A DNA stretch of 64,000 nt from Biomphalaria glabrata (GCF_947242115.1 NC_074724.1:33636505-33700504), one strand, 5' to 3'; positions 46,001-58,189 are shown, numbered from the stretch's first letter. Notes: generated from the sequence alone by a model not told the origin. Translations and numbers: made by a program.

Positions 46001-49000
46001 TCTTTTGAAGAATTGTCCGTAATTAAAGATATTCTGCTATGGTCACTTAAACCTAGAAGAAGATTTAAATTAAATTAAATTAAACTTAAATTGTTCACAA
46101 CAAACTGTAGGTACAAACCATAAAGGTGGTTACCAATAAAAAAAAGTAAAACATATCTCTTGTTTTTACAGGGAGCTGGGTGGAAGATCAGCGAAGTGGT
46201 TTTGGTAAATATTACTATGTGAATGGTGACACTTACGAAGGTGAGTGGCAGAACCACGTACGGCATGGCAAAGGAACATATCTGTATGCTGCAACTGGTA
46301 CGAACTATGTCGGCTTATGGAACAATGGCAAATGGGAAGGACAAGGAGAGTTGGTGCATGCAAACCACAAGTTTGTTGGACTTTTTAAGGAAAACAGAGT
46401 AAGTCTTCTCATACTTTTTGCTTCTTATTTGTGGAGAGAAGAGCATTCATCATGCACACTTTTACAATGGTTTAGTGCTGTCTATTTTTTTAACTTTTCA
46501 TTCTAATTTTTTGTTCTTTCCACCTAATTAAGTCGAAAGTATTTCTATTCTGTCTGTAGCAAAATTTCATCTAATAAATTATTTTGTTTTGTTTTGTAAG
46601 TTTCAAACATTCCTTTAGAAATTATTAGAATATATCCTAGCTAAAACTTCCTACAGGATGGAAGCTTGATGGAAGTGGGTAGGATCAAACTTGGGACCAT
46701 CCTCACAACAGTCCTAACCACATACCACACACCAAATGACCAGCTACTTATCTAATTTTTGAAATGCTCAATGAAACATGCCTAGAAGAGTAAATTGAGG
46801 TCCTAGTGGCCATTTTGAGATCCATAATGGACAAAATCACTATGGCAACTAACTTTTAAAATTATTTAAAGACATGTTTGAAATATTACATCATACAATA
46901 TGGATGACTACATTGTCATGTTGTATGGACTACAGTCGCGAAAGCTATGGGTTTGAATTTTGCCTGCCACCATCCCTGCTGTCCTGTGGAAGGTTTGCCT
47001 AGAATATAAAAATCTTCAACTCTGAAGTAGCATCCATGATATGTAAAAGAAAACAAAGCATATGCATATGCATGTAGGCAATTTGTTTCTATTCCACTGC
47101 TAAATAAATGTACTTATTTTATAATCATTTCCATGCTCATTACTTAATTCTGTTTATATTCACTTTTAGCCTGAAGGCAAAGGAAAATATATTTTTGATA
47201 TTGGATGTGAACAACATGGAAAGTATGTGATTGTGCCATCCGAAAAAGACGACAAGGGAGAAGATGATGAGCCTTCAGCTGCGGCTACAACAAAATGGGT
47301 TGCGGGGGAAGTTCTACCTGTGCATATCAAGACAGCTGAAGAGGAAGAAGAGGAAAGAATGCTGGCAGAAGCTGAGAAGATTAAATTGCAACTAGGTAAG
47401 GTTGAAAAGTTGGGCTTTCCTTCACCTTCATCATATTCCTTGCCCTTCATTATCTATTATTTTCTTATTATTGTTAGAGGTTTGTGATTAAAAAAAAAAC
47501 AACAAGCAACAATGGCAATGTCCTCGATTCCGAAGATTAGGGATGAATGCAGTGTTTCACATGACTACTCAAACCCAGTTGCAACCTGCATATTTTTCTG
47601 CATCTCATGCAGACAAAGCTGTTGTCTGCCAGCCATCTATTTAAGTTTTGTTTTTGGCTTCTGCACCTGTCATCAAACAAGATTAATGATGAATGCAGTA
47701 TTTCACATCAACCCTGTTGAGACCTGCATATTTTTTGCATCTCATGCAGACAAAGTAATTTTCCACAAGGGGTCCATTTAAGTTTTCTTTTCGGCATCTC
47801 TGCTTGTCTTCAAACAAGAAGTATCAATGAATAAAACATAAAAAAAGAAACTTAAGATAACATTCTGATATTTTTCTAATGGTACCACTCAGGGGATGCT
47901 ATCTATGAAAAGGTGCAGCTTTCCTGTTATGTCCCAGGCTAAATCCTATAGCATAAAGCTCAGTTGCCTAACCTTTTTTTGGCACAGGATCTCCAGAAAA
48001 TTTCTGAAACTAATGTTACAGGCCACACTAGCACAAAAAATTTCATATGCACTTTAGGTTATCATGGTGAATTTTTATTCTTTTATTTTCCTTGTCAAAG
48101 TGGGGATGAAAGAGAAGCCTGATCACCCGGTTCAACAGTTCTGCCATTCCTTTCCATAAAGGGGACATCATCAGGATTAAACCAGTCAAGCTGGAGTGAA
48201 GGTCCTTACATGATATTGTGGTGGTTGCAGAATAGGAAAATTTCCTTTTAGTTAGTGCAGCCCAGGAATAGAGGAACTGCACGCTAAGTAAATAGTAGTT
48301 ATGGTCACTGGTATTGTGGAACTTCACACAGGACTTGAGGTGAAGAGATCCTGCTTTGTGCCTGTCTGGAGAAATCCTTTCTGATGGTTAAAGCGATAAG
48401 GGTGACACATAGACACTCCCAATTTCCAAATGAACTTTTTAAAAAGTATATTCAGTAGTGGCTCTTTTTTTATTGGATCTGACTGGTTACTTTGTTGACC
48501 TTGCTTTTAGGTACCTGAAATCTACTAGGAAAAATAAAAGGGTAAAAGGCGATCCAAAGGCAGACCCTGAATGCGATGGATTGATGATGAGAAGGCTCGG
48601 GGTTAGGGCATGGAGACAAAAGGCCCAGGAGAGATCTGAATGGAGGGATGTGTTGAAGCAGGCCAGAGCCCTCCATAGGCAGTAGTGGCACTGGGATGGA
48701 TGGATGGAATAGTTATTGTGCTAATTGCAGGCTTCTAATTAATAGGTCATAGAAATGAATTAACTTTGTTTAAAGAGAATTTTTCCCACAGAGAATTAAT
48801 CTCTTATACACATTATCATTATAATTCTTTTTTTGGCTTTTAACCTTTAAGTATGCATTTGATAACAATCCTCATATAATCTTATTCACTGCACTAACAG
48901 AAGCAGCAGCAGCAGAAGAGCCTACTAATGCAGAGGAAGAAGACAAACCCCCAGAGGAGGTACCAACAACCGGAGAAGATGCCGTAGACCCAGCACATGA

Positions 49001-49148
49001 ATCACAACCAGAAGGTGAAGAAACAAATGTTGATGGTGGCACGACAGAAGAAGGTGGTGGGGAGGAGACTGGTGGGGATGCAGAAAACACAGAAGCACTT
49101 GCAGAGGAAACGGAAGACACCACAGCCGCAGGAGATGGGGATGATTAA
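43046..49148 (+). CDS. RSPH1: Radial spoke head protein 1 homologue, six exons, complete
   Basis: RSPH1 is a head component of axonemal radial spokes in motile cilia and sperm flagella. Exons: 43046..43096, 44144..44268, 45054..45148, 46172..46398, 47170..47395 and 48901..49148 (TAA); phases agree and the total is 972 nt, 323 residues, against about 309 in human. After the acidic [17 protein letters not shown] start, residues 18 to about 180 hold six to seven MORN repeats ([85 protein letters not shown]). The conserved [11 protein letters not shown] follows, then an acidic Glu/Thr/Gly-rich tail. Exon 2 ends at an unusual GTTCAG donor, chosen because only it restores [10 protein letters not shown]. 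Introns hold SINE and LINE pieces. It faces CFAP68, another ciliary gene. Confidence 0.95.
45560..45720 (+). mobile_element. Jockey-like LINE 3' tail fragment
   Basis: ATGGGACAAGATGCCTGAAT, GTCTCTAATTAACATGCAC and TTGACACATGAAT recall the region after the stop of the LINE at 35930. In RSPH1 intron 3. Confidence 0.45.
45725..45995 (-). repeat. tRNA-derived SINE, family A
   Basis: The minus strand carries GTCGCTGTGGCTCAGCAGTA (box A), a box B-like GGGTTTGAATCCTGG, and the family body ending at AAGGGGAACTTTAC. In RSPH1 intron 3. Confidence 0.85.
46925..47060 (+). repeat. tRNA-derived SINE, family B, diverged
   Basis: AGCTATGGGTTTGAATTTTG (box B), TGCTGTCCTGTGGAAGGTTT and TCTTCAACTCTGAAGTAGCA align with 13760..13860. 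In RSPH1 intron 4. Confidence 0.6.
47515..47830 (-). mobile_element. Two tandem LINE 3' tail fragments
   Basis: The sequence GTTTCACATGACTACTCAAA..CAACCTGCATATTTTTCTGC at 47550 recurs, shortened, at 47700. On the minus strand both encode the CxxC tail seen at 42030. In RSPH1 intron 5. Confidence 0.55.
48500..48715 (+). mobile_element. LINE C-terminal fragment
   Basis: Reads [20 protein letters not shown] and [11 protein letters not shown] to a stop, then GGATGGATGGA repeats: a typical LINE 3' end. In RSPH1 intron 5, on the same strand as the gene. Confidence 0.7.
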
Positions 49149-49149
49149 C

Positions 49150-49740
49150 GGATTAACTGTCTTCCATCTTTATATTTAATGTAACTTTCTAGTACTTTTG
49201 TACTTTGTATTGTAAGCCCAAAATTTGTTATTGTTATTAATGTAATGGAACTGTACATAAAAAGCCTCTTTGATGCCTAAAGCTGATGTAAAGTTTGCCT
49301 GTTTTTATGACCATTGGCTATCATGGGGGTCATGACGTCAAATCAATATCTGTCATCAAATGTTTATTATATGTCTTATGTGCAAGAGAAAAATGCATTA
49401 AAAAAAACTAAGTTTTAAAGTAAATTAACTTACTTTTGGTAGTTAAATTTCATTATTTAACTATAAATGTTTACTTATGTATCAAACATTTTAAGCTAAG
49501 GTTTAATTAGTTCTTTATTCATTTACTAATACTATGGAGATGTTTTCTAAAACATACAAAGTGCAAGAAATAAAGAAATGAAATATAATAGGTTTGTAGT
49601 TTGTTTATTTACATGGGATTTGAGTTATTAATTGGCTTACTGACTTTTTGACTTAATACAGCAAGGATATATGCATCTAATTATGTATTAAAAATTAAAA
49701 CTGGGTTGTTAACATGCAGCTCCAAATTGCTATTCTTTTT
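49150..49740 (+). other. RSPH1 3' UTR and flank
   Basis: AT-rich. Candidate poly(A) signals are the ATTAAA at 49396 and the AATAAA at 49568. No gene. Confidence 0.4.
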
Positions 49741-49754
49741 TGTGAATATACTTA

Positions 49755-49960
49755 GCATGTGGGATGTGTGGCTTAGTTGTATACACTGCTTGACTACCTA
49801 ACTAAAGTGGGTGGAGTTTGAATCCTGATGGAATTCCTAATTGGAACTTAGTTGTGCTTCGGTAAGTGCCTAAAAGCAACACAGAAACCTTCTAGATGCC
49901 CCCTCCACCTAACTGTCTACAAAAGAGATTCAACCAGAGCTCACTAAGAGTCCATATAGG
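49755..49960 (+). repeat. tRNA-derived SINE, third family (C)
   Basis: GTGTGGCTTAGTTGTATACA (box A) and GGAGTTTGAATCCTG (box B) about 40 bp apart, followed by TGCCTAAAAGCAACACAGAA and ATGCCCCCTCCACCTAACTG. Confidence 0.65.
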
Positions 49961-50419
49961 AGAATTACAAACAATCTAGGCATATACATAAGAGAAAATA
50001 ATAATGCATCCGTTCTAGGACTGAGGTGAGGTGAAATCTTATTCTATGTCTAGCAAAATTCTTGTAACCTGTCTAACATTATAAACTTTTATTTTCCCTA
50101 CAGAAAAATAATCTGTCCAATATTTGTACTCCATTGAGTTACTTGATTTTGCAACTTTTATAAATCAACAAACCCATTTTTTTCAAAGTTAAAATTACAA
50201 CAAACCCAAGATGTCACTTCGTAATTAAATTCTGGGCTTCAACTTCAACTAGTTAATTCAACAAAATGCAGAGAGTGAAAAAACATAAATATGATAATAT
50301 TAAATATGTTAATTTAATCCATTTTGTTCAAAGTAAATATTTCACATTTATGTTTTAAATCAGATAGGCTTTTAGGCTTTCTGTAATATTTAAATAAGAA
50401 AAAAATACTTTAAAGGAAA

Positions 50420-50965
50420 AAAAAAAGCTTATATTGAGTGTGATTATATCAATTAACTGGGATGAGTCATGTAATTAAAATTGTAATATATCTTGACTAA
50501 CAATAATAAATCTGTGCAATTAGAAATACTTTTACCAATGTTTTTGTTTAATGCAATTTCATGCTTTTAGCTTTTTCAATGCAATATGATCCTATCACTT
50601 GTCTGGACCAGGTGGCAAAGGGAGAGGGAAAGAAGGGGTATCATGGTGAATGTTACTGTGATTGCTTTCTAAATGCATTAAAAAATAAAAGTTGTATGAC
50701 TTGAATTCAAACTCAGGGCTCAAACCTCCTCAAGGGGACTAATACAACTTATACCACCAAATCTGTCAAGTATAATATCTTTCCCTGTTCAATACTAAAC
50801 AAAATAATTAATTACCAATAGTTAATTAACTAATTGTTTAATATTTTGTATCGACTTTTTGCTCAGGTACTTGAAATAATTGCAGAATTTTAACTTAATC
50901 CGAGATTGGGTGTGGGAGAAGAAATGTGAACAAAGATTTTACCAGACAGACAGAGCTTTGTTAAA
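50420..50965 (+). repeat. MITE family R, long copy
   Basis: From AAAGCTTATATTGAGTGTGA to ACCAGACAGACAGAGCTTTG. It includes the left arm ATGATCCTATCACTTGTCTG that is also in the copy at 62690, and shows that copy's uninterrupted arrangement near 50530..50560. Confidence 0.8.
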
Positions 50966-50969
50966 AAAA

Positions 50970-51990
50970 AAAGATTTTCAAAAAATAAAAGAAAAATTTC
51001 TTGTTTCACTGGTGACAGCTTTTTTTTTTTTTAATTTTGCAATTAAAGTAAAGTTTAAAATAAAATAAAAAAATAAATTGTAAAATATAATCTTAATCTT
51101 CCACAATGTTTCTGAAAACACTAAGTGTAATGTAAGGATATAAGTACTCGGACTACATCTACCCTGCCATTGCTATCTATCTAAAACGTCTTGGATTTCA
51201 ATCCCTCAAAACACTAAGTGCTAGCTACACCACTGTTTCTAAATATAACATTTCTCATTCATTCCAGTCATTAGCTACTGTAAGGAATACAATCACCACT
51301 ATATCTAAATTACACCATAAATACACCAACATTCACATGTATTTAAACCAAAATACAACACAAGTAATACTGCAATTTAATACTGCACATTATATCAAAG
51401 AAAAATAATTTGAAACTGTAATACTAATGGGTATTCTGCTTGGTCACATATCCCTTGTAGTATGCATATTAAATGTTGGAGAAATGATGTGTAGTGCCAA
51501 ATGAGAAGTTTAGTTGTGATGAAATTGTGCATCACTAATTTTGTTGAAACTTTGCTGAGCCATCACTACCAACAGCTGGGAGAAAATGGCATAACATTCA
51601 GTGAAAGCCTTGGCAGATGAAATAATTGCATATTTCTGTGCATGCTAAATAAATAATATGCTTTAACATTATATTGCATGCATTTCAAGCAGAATGATAC
51701 CAATAACATGGTAGTCATAAAGTGGGGTCCCTGACTGAATAGAGAGATCATGCCAAGTGTAGAAAGGAGGCAGAAAAAGTTAGAAAACATCAAGTTTAAT
51801 ACTATATGTTTGAATCCATTATCACTTGCCAAACCCAACCGAAAGCGTTTTTTGAAGTTAATGAAGTTTCTACAAGTATCTTTTGGTGTGAAAAGCATAC
51901 CAAGAAAAGAAGACAAAGGAATATGTACTTTAAGTCAACACTCTGGCTCAATCCTCAATCTATGAAGAGATGAAAGCTGAGCTGGTTCTG
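50970..51990. other. Intergenic, mostly unrecognised
   Basis: AT-rich. Frames at 51566..51965 are open on both strands but show no family motif; they may be LINE-derived, as the next segment is. Confidence 0.35.
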
Positions 51991-51999
51991 TCTTATATT

Positions 52000-52190
52000 A
52001 AAAGGTGACTCATTGTCAAAAGTCATCTGTTAAGTTACAGTGCATAGGGCATGAAGATACGTCATCCAAAGAAAAGCTGGACAGAAAATGTAAAAGAATG
52101 GACTGGCCTTTAAGTTCTCTTGATATTGATATCTTTCTAAAAACCTTGCTGATGCCTGACGTGGCGAGCTGCTTTTTCTGTGTCTAAGAA
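52000..52190 (+). mobile_element. LINE C-terminal fragment
   Basis: ATACGTCATCCAAAGAAAAG codes a RHPKKSW-like motif, followed by NVKEWTGL-like residues, the same LINE region as at 56755..56880. Confidence 0.55.
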
Positions 52191-52199
52191 CTGGTGTCT

Positions 52200-53300
52200 A
52201 AAGCTAGAGGGGATCATTTAACTCTGTTATGTTGAATCCAGTGATACTTTAAGCATCAAAGAAATGTGGTCTGATGAGGGGACTGGCATTTCTTGTCTAA
52301 GAACTTTTTTGAAGCTACATGAGATTATTTAACTCTGTTATGTTGAATCCAGCAATGCTTTAAGCATCATAGAAAGTTAAATGCTGAGAAGTTTTACTAA
52401 AACATAATATGTCAACACCAGATTATGAAGATCATAATGTTAGCCCTAAATATCTTTTATGTATTACATTTCATTATTTTTTAAACATTTAACTAAAGAA
52501 TATTCTTATACGATATTTATATCTAATCCAATATCAAATAATCTATAAATATCACAGAAAAGTCATGGCTTTTTTACCTCATTGCAATTAAAATTTTGCT
52601 CTTTGATCATTGTTTTTCTCAGTTGTCAATAAAACTGTTTAGGTAATAAAATTCATATCAAAATTAATTAGAATGTAATGTTAATTCTAGGAATTAGTAT
52701 TAATATTTCCAGGTATAAATAAAACAATAGTCATTCAGTAATTGATTGCCTGCTTTGAGTGACCCACACATTTAAAGAGTTAAATAAATTGATTTCACCA
52801 CAAAACTGAATAGAACATCTTATATGTTTTAAATAAAATTTGATTCATCAAAAATGTCCAGAGCATAAAAAATATCATCTGTATTATGTTTTTTAATTTG
52901 ACCACATTTTAGTATTTTGCATATCAAAATTAAAAAAAAAAAAAAAAAAAAGCAAAGCTTCTTTATGCTTCATAGTTTTCCAAACAAATATGTTCAGATA
53001 TTTCATATTATTGCAGGAGTCTTCCGGTACAGTAGTTCAAACCTAATCAGGAAAGAATTAACACATTCATTTTCTTAAATGTAAGCTATTTTAATTATTG
53101 TTAAAATTGTTTAAAAATTATTTATTTACTGGTGACGGAGAACTGGGAAAATTTTGAAACAGGAAAGTATTCTTGCAAGATTCCCAGGGTAGCTCTATCT
53201 AAAATATATAATTCAAAAATCAATTATAACAGCATATTGTTTGTTACAAACTTGCAACTTAAATGTATGAGGTTTTTATGTAACGTAAGGTTCATCATTG
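52200..53300. other. Intergenic, AT-rich, no gene
   Basis: Contains a tandem pair around 52215 and 52325 (TTTAACTCTGTTATGTTGAA repeated 110 bp apart) and a poly-A run at 52930. Nothing else seen. Confidence 0.45.
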
Positions 53301-53310
53301 GATGGTTAGT

Positions 53311-55259
53311 TCATAGACAGGGTTTGGGTTTCTCAGCGGGTGGACCAACAATAGGTTGCAGTCTTAGCTGAGGATGGAGGTAAGCTGTGCGATGTGTGGT
53401 CTGCCAGCTGTTGCAGTAGGCTTGGTATTCAGGAGTGTCCAGCTCTGGCTGATGAACAGAGTAGGCGTTAGGTAGGCGGCCTGTACACAAAAATAGAATT
53501 TAGATAAAATAAATTAACTATGATTACATTATGATTTTGAAAACATTGAAATGTTGCATCTATATTTAGTCTTACTAAGAATCTCTGTAAAATTCCTAAA
53601 ATCCCTTTCTTGTAATGTATTGTATCAGAAACAAAATGTTTAGAAATTTGTCTGATATATAGTACAGACATTGCTTCTACTTTGATGATGATTCAGTTCT
53701 AAAACCAAGAACAAGTAATTTATTGACAAGAATGGTGTTTATTTAGAATTAAACACTGAATGATAGTGTAAATAAATAAACTGAAGTGCATATGAAAAGC
53801 TTGTCAATTTTGAAAAGGTTGATGGAACTCAAATTTATTTTTTTTTTTTTATCAACAAAAAAATCATGCATTATAAATTTTCAAGCATAATTATTTATTG
53901 AGCAAGCAAAAAATTTATATAAAATTGTTTTTACTGCCGAGGTCATGAAAAGCATCGGAAGTAATTATCTTCTAATTTGAAGTCTAATGTCTGTAATCTA
54001 TAAGGTAAAAAGGCTTTCATTAAATATTTCTAGAAGTATTTGATTAACTGAGATGATAATGGAAAAATCCAATATGGCAAGAACTTACGTTTTAACTTTT
54101 TAAGATTCTCAGGATAACGATGTAAAGGAGATTTATTGTAAGATTCTGCATAAGTAGGTTGAAAGTAGTGTGCATACTAAAAAAAAAACAACAACTATAT
54201 TTAAAAAAAACAAGCAAAAGTTAAATAGCAATAATAAAGTAAAAACTGAACCATTTAACTTACAAATACAAAAACACAACCTAATAAAATACTCAGAAAG
54301 ACACAGAGGTCAATTTCTACAAATGTTTTTTTTACTTGGTGCCATTGGAGCATATGATCAGGTTGCCTATATCTGCTATGAATATTAATGACTGAGCAGA
54401 ATTAGTCTCTAATTAACATGCCCAACTAGATTAACAGATAATTCTAGCTAGGCGCATGAAGGATGCAATTATCCTTCGTACATCTATTTTATTTTAATCA
54501 TATTTTATTTCAATGAAAAGCAGGCTAGAAGTTGTTAAAAACATGACTGGCTTCCAAATGCTAAATAAGCTCTTAAAAATATTGTGGTGAGTTAAAGCCA
54601 GCATATGCATTGGCAATGTTTTGGTTCTGACCTAACAAAGATAAAAAACCCTATGTGAGGAATCAGGCAAGAGGTTATAACTATAATTTATATTTATTTT
54701 AAGAAAAGAGATCAAAGCAAGAAGTTTTTATCTGAATGACACATGAAATCATATAACTGAACAAATTGAAGAACATATTGTTTGACAAAAAGACTTTCAT
54801 TAATTCAGAGAATGACACAGCCAAAGTCACTGGAAGCAATCCTCTAATTACTTTTTAAATCTAGTGGAATCAAGCCAATAAACTAATAATCTATCCTCTT
54901 TTAAAATCATCATGTAGAAAGCAAGTGTATTATTATACTACCCTTTAGGCCTACGAGTAGCAAGCTTATCACATCATCATTTTATTTCTATTTAGAAATG
55001 AAGTCACGCTTAAGTAAGATCATCTTTATACCTGAGATGGCAGTGGTTTGTTCTTTTTTATCTCTTTTAAATCAAATCTCTCTTCATTATAGTTGCCAAC
55101 CAGAGTAGCTGTCCTGTACAGGTCTTCATTTGTAGTACAGCGCCACCCGTACTGGCGCATCTTTAACTCATTATTAGTGTGGTCCCATAGTTCTGCACCT
55201 CCTGTTGCACCCCGCATCATGCTACAAAATGGGGGTAAATGATCTAGAGGCTCCATCAT
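53311..55259 (-). CDS. CFAP68: Cilia- and flagella-associated protein 68 (C11orf1) homologue, complete coding region
   Basis: CFAP68 is a microtubule inner protein of the doublets of motile cilia. Coding exons on the minus strand: 55259..55032, 54176..54089 and 53480..53311 (TGA); phases 0 and 1 agree, 486 nt, 161 residues, against about 150 in human. The signature QYGWRCTTNE, then GNYNEERFDL, KPLPSQ, HYFQPTYAESYN and HQPELDTPEYQA follow the vertebrate order. The first exon has an acceptor (TATATTTCAG) at 55274, so an untranslated exon must lie upstream, probably around 55835..55925. Two ATGs are adjacent; the first is taken. An extra C-terminal stretch after the last conserved block ends KPKPCL. 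It is convergent with RSPH1. Confidence 0.93.
54235..54480 (+). mobile_element. Jockey-like LINE 3' fragment
   Basis: LQIQKHNLIKYSERHRG matches LQIQKQNLIKYSETHKD of the LINE at 36011..36238. Then GTCTCTAATTAACATGCCCA as at 45640. It lies in CFAP68 intron 2 in the opposite orientation. Confidence 0.75.
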
Positions 55260-55727
55260 ATGTTCTGTTAACACTGAAATATAATCCACATTTTTGGGGG
55301 TTACTTGTAAGCCTTTTATCCCTCTATGGCATTTAATTTGAAATAAATCTAAATCTAGTCATATTTTTTTTTAGATTAAAGAGTGCAAAATTTATGAATA
55401 TTAAAGCAAAGTTTATTTTTTTTAATCCAAAAATGTCTTTATGCTTTATACTCTGTGCTGATGTTGTGCTAGTTCTCAACTTCGAAGTTGTTTTATTTTT
55501 TATAATCTGGATATCTCAAAGTGTCATAATATTAATAATAATAGATATCTAGCTTGACAACTGATCAATATTAATACTAATAAAAATAATGAATGTTGAA
55601 ATAGATAATAATATATATTTTTTATAGAATTTAATTTAAATGTGTTTATAATTTATTCTTGAAATTATTAAAATTATTAACGATATCGGCATATCCGAAT
55701 ATGATAAATATCGGATATGAAATGTTG

Positions 55728-55868
55728 ATTAATATTATTTAATGTTTATACAAACAATATTTACCTGGTAAAAAATATGTAGGCCCTAAAGTCTAGTATT
55801 AATATTATTTAATGTTTATACAAACAATATTTACCTGGTAAAAAATATGTAGGCCCTAAAGTCTAGTA
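55728..55868. repeat. 70-bp perfect tandem duplication
   Basis: AATATTATTTAATGTTTATA through GGCCCTAAAGTCTAGTA occurs at 55731 and again at 55801 without a difference. Each copy holds, on the minus strand, CCAG/GTAAATATTG, a possible 5' splice site for the CFAP68 untranslated exon. Confidence 0.95.
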
Positions 55869-55930
55869 CCTTTAAGTCTTAAGTGGTTGACGACAGTTGT
55901 CAATTAAATGGCAATGGCGTTACTTCCCCT

Positions 55931-55943
55931 GTTGCTAGGTCAT
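55931..55943 (-). promoter_or_regulatory. Candidate RFX X-box upstream of CFAP68
   Basis: On the gene's strand ATGACCTAGCAAC: a GTNRCC-like left half with one mismatch, a one-base spacer, and a perfect RGYAAC right half. It lies about 670 bp before the ATG, and close to the likely untranslated first exon. Confidence 0.55.
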
Positions 55944-56149
55944 GCTCACATATCTAAAAGTTCAATTTCAGTCACGCAAAAAAAAAAAAATATTACTACC
56001 ACAGACCTATATAATAAATATAGATGCAATCTAGGTCTGTGAGCTAAACGCTTTTAAACAAAGACCAAGGAAAAATCGATTGCTAAAATCTAAATAGATA
56101 CAGAGAGAGTCAATATAAGCGATGTAAAAATAGATCTATAAATCTTTAT

Positions 56150-56530
56150 CTAATGGCAATATCTTCGATTCCAAATATTAAGAGTGCAGTGTTTCACATG
56201 AATACGCAAACCCAGTTGCGACTTGCATTATTATTATCCTGCATATCTTGCCGCATTTCCTGCAGACAAAGTTGTCGTCCGCTGGCGGTCTATTTTTTTT
56301 TTCTTCCGTCTTCTGCGTCTGTCTTCAATAATGGCTTTTCTTTGAGTCTCAAATGTTTGTCCAGCAGCCTTTGTGAGAGCTCTCCAACTATCTCTCTCAG
56401 AGGCCATCTAGCTGCTGCCAGCTAATTTCCTCTACGCCAGTGACAGGGTATCAAGGCTGAGTTGATCTTTATAACGCTTACAGGAGGCACCTCTGTTACG
56501 CTATCCTGCTTTCCAAGGCAGTCATATATA
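56150..56530 (-). mobile_element. LINE 3' fragment, minus strand
   Basis: Holds the reverse complement of the CxxC tail (CGCATTTCCTGCAGACAAAG) and of EGRRNRGA-type coding (CACCTCTGTTACGC near 56488), as at 41540..42110 in reverse. Confidence 0.6.
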
Positions 56531-56754
56531 CAGTATATGACTGTAGGCACTATGACGTAAACAGAATATTTATCTATCGATTCCTACACATCCTGTTGGT
56601 TTCGGCTCTACAATGCAAACATTTATTTAAAGAAACCGACATTACCAACTATTTGTTGTTTATCAAATACTGATAAAGAGATAACCATTCAAGATAAAGT
56701 AGCGGTGTAGAGAATGTAAGACGTATCAAAAGTCACCCTTCAAGATACAGGGGA

Positions 56755-56885
56755 GGGAGCGCGAAGAAAGGATCGTCCAAAGAAAAGCTGGTTGGACAAC
56801 GTAAAAGATTGGGCCGGCTTCGATAAGCTCTCTTGATATCCTGCTAAAATCATCTGCTGACCGAAAACAAAAATGCGGGGAGATA
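56755..56885 (+). mobile_element. LINE C-terminal fragment
   Basis: Reads DRPKKSWLDNVKDWAGF, a motif shared by many LINE ORF2 C-termini. Sits in reverse orientation next to the fragment at 56150. Confidence 0.65.
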
Positions 56886-57479
56886 TTTGGTTACACGCAC
56901 TGTCGCAGCACCCCGACGACGAAATCAAGGGACAGATGAGAATGCTGCCCTGCACCAGCACACTATTCAACATTGGATAAGAGCACACCGTTGATAGAAG
57001 CTTTTACACCCGCATGAAGTAACAAAAAGGAAATAGAGCCTGGAGTTATGGAAAAGAGGCGCACACCCTTTGACCTGTCTAACACTTGATATGCAGGCAC
57101 CTGGAGCGACACTGAGAGGTGTGTCGTCTGAAAAGGATAGCAGTAAAGAAGAACAAGCAAAACTAAGGACTAGACTTGTCACTAGAGTTTATCACTAGAC
57201 TCTTAAATCAAAGGCTCGACTGTGTTTGTAAAAAGAAAAAAGTCTTTCCCGCTGTAACAAGATCAGGGAAGAAAATTGTCTAGTTTGGACATGAAAAATG
57301 TTTTCTCTTGTTAAAAATAATAATTTTCCTTCTTAAAGTAATGAAGTTTTAATTTCCAAACATTGATCACACCGCTTTGTTTCTTGAAGTTTAAAAAAAA
57401 ATTCTATCACGCGCAGAAACACTTTCTTTGAGTGATCTGTGCGGTAAGGCTATTAATAGAAAAAAGGGGCAGATTCTGG

Positions 57480-57545
57480 ACAACCAATGAAAATCGGTGT
57501 TATTTTATTATAGCCTTGCCCGTATTTTCGACCAATAAAATAGAC
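57480..57545 (+). promoter_or_regulatory. Candidate CCAAT boxes of LRRC58
   Basis: Two CCAAT words, AACCAATGAAAA at 57481 and GACCAATAAAAT at 57530, about 170 to 220 bp before the ATG. No clear TATA box. Confidence 0.35.
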
Positions 57546-57703
57546 TGTATTATAATGAGTTGGCCCACTTGACCTAGTCCTTCTAAAACGAAAATGGATT
57601 CATAGCGAAAGTTACTTTACACAACAGTCGCTAGGACCAGACTGAGATCTCGATCAAGAATCTAGATATAAATACTTGTAAGTTTTAGTTAACCAAAACA
57701 GCA

Positions 57704-58188
57704 ATGGCAGCCCTTTATGATTATAGTTCGTATTCTTCAGCAGCTTCGGATACAGAATACTCACGAGAACATCTTGAGGATTTATCTTACGGAAATCTAA
57801 ATACAGTGCCCGAGTGTATTTTACAGCGCTCAGCGGTTCTCCATTCTCTTCAACTTGACAACAATGATATTACTAGTCTACCGAGTTGTATTGGACTTTT
57901 CAAAAAATTAATAGTTCTCGACATTTCTTCCAACAATATGACATTTATTTGCGATGAGATTTGTCAGCTCACAAAACTAAGAACTCTTATTGCTAAAAAC
58001 AACAAATTAACCACCGATTCTTTTCCCAAAAATTTCGGATCCCTAAAAATGCTGGAAGTTATAAATGTGAGTGGCAACAATATTGAACTATTTCCACCTC
58101 AATTTACAGAATTGGATAAACTACAGGTACTTCATTGTGGAGGAAATAATATTAAAGAGCTACCTAACACTATCAAACATTTAACAAG
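57704..58188 (+). CDS. LRRC58: Leucine-rich repeat-containing protein 58 homologue, first coding exon
   Basis: The 161 codons plus two bases run from an ATG in good context (GCAATGGCA) to a GTAGGC donor. After about 30 residues of Ser/Tyr/Glu-rich start, LRRs of the LxxLxLxxN type follow: LHSLQLDNNDITSLP, LIVLDISSNNMTF, LRTLIAKNNKLT, MLEVINVSGNNIELFP, LQVLHCGGNNIKELP. The succession LIAKNN, INVSGNN, CGGNNIKELP matches LRRC58 (LLAKNN, LNLSGN, LGGNQLQSIP in human), including the exon end before the next LRR. LRRC58 has been reported as a ubiquitin-ligase adaptor, which cannot be judged here. Remaining exons are not found up to 64000. Confidence 0.85.
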
Positions 58189-58189
58189 G

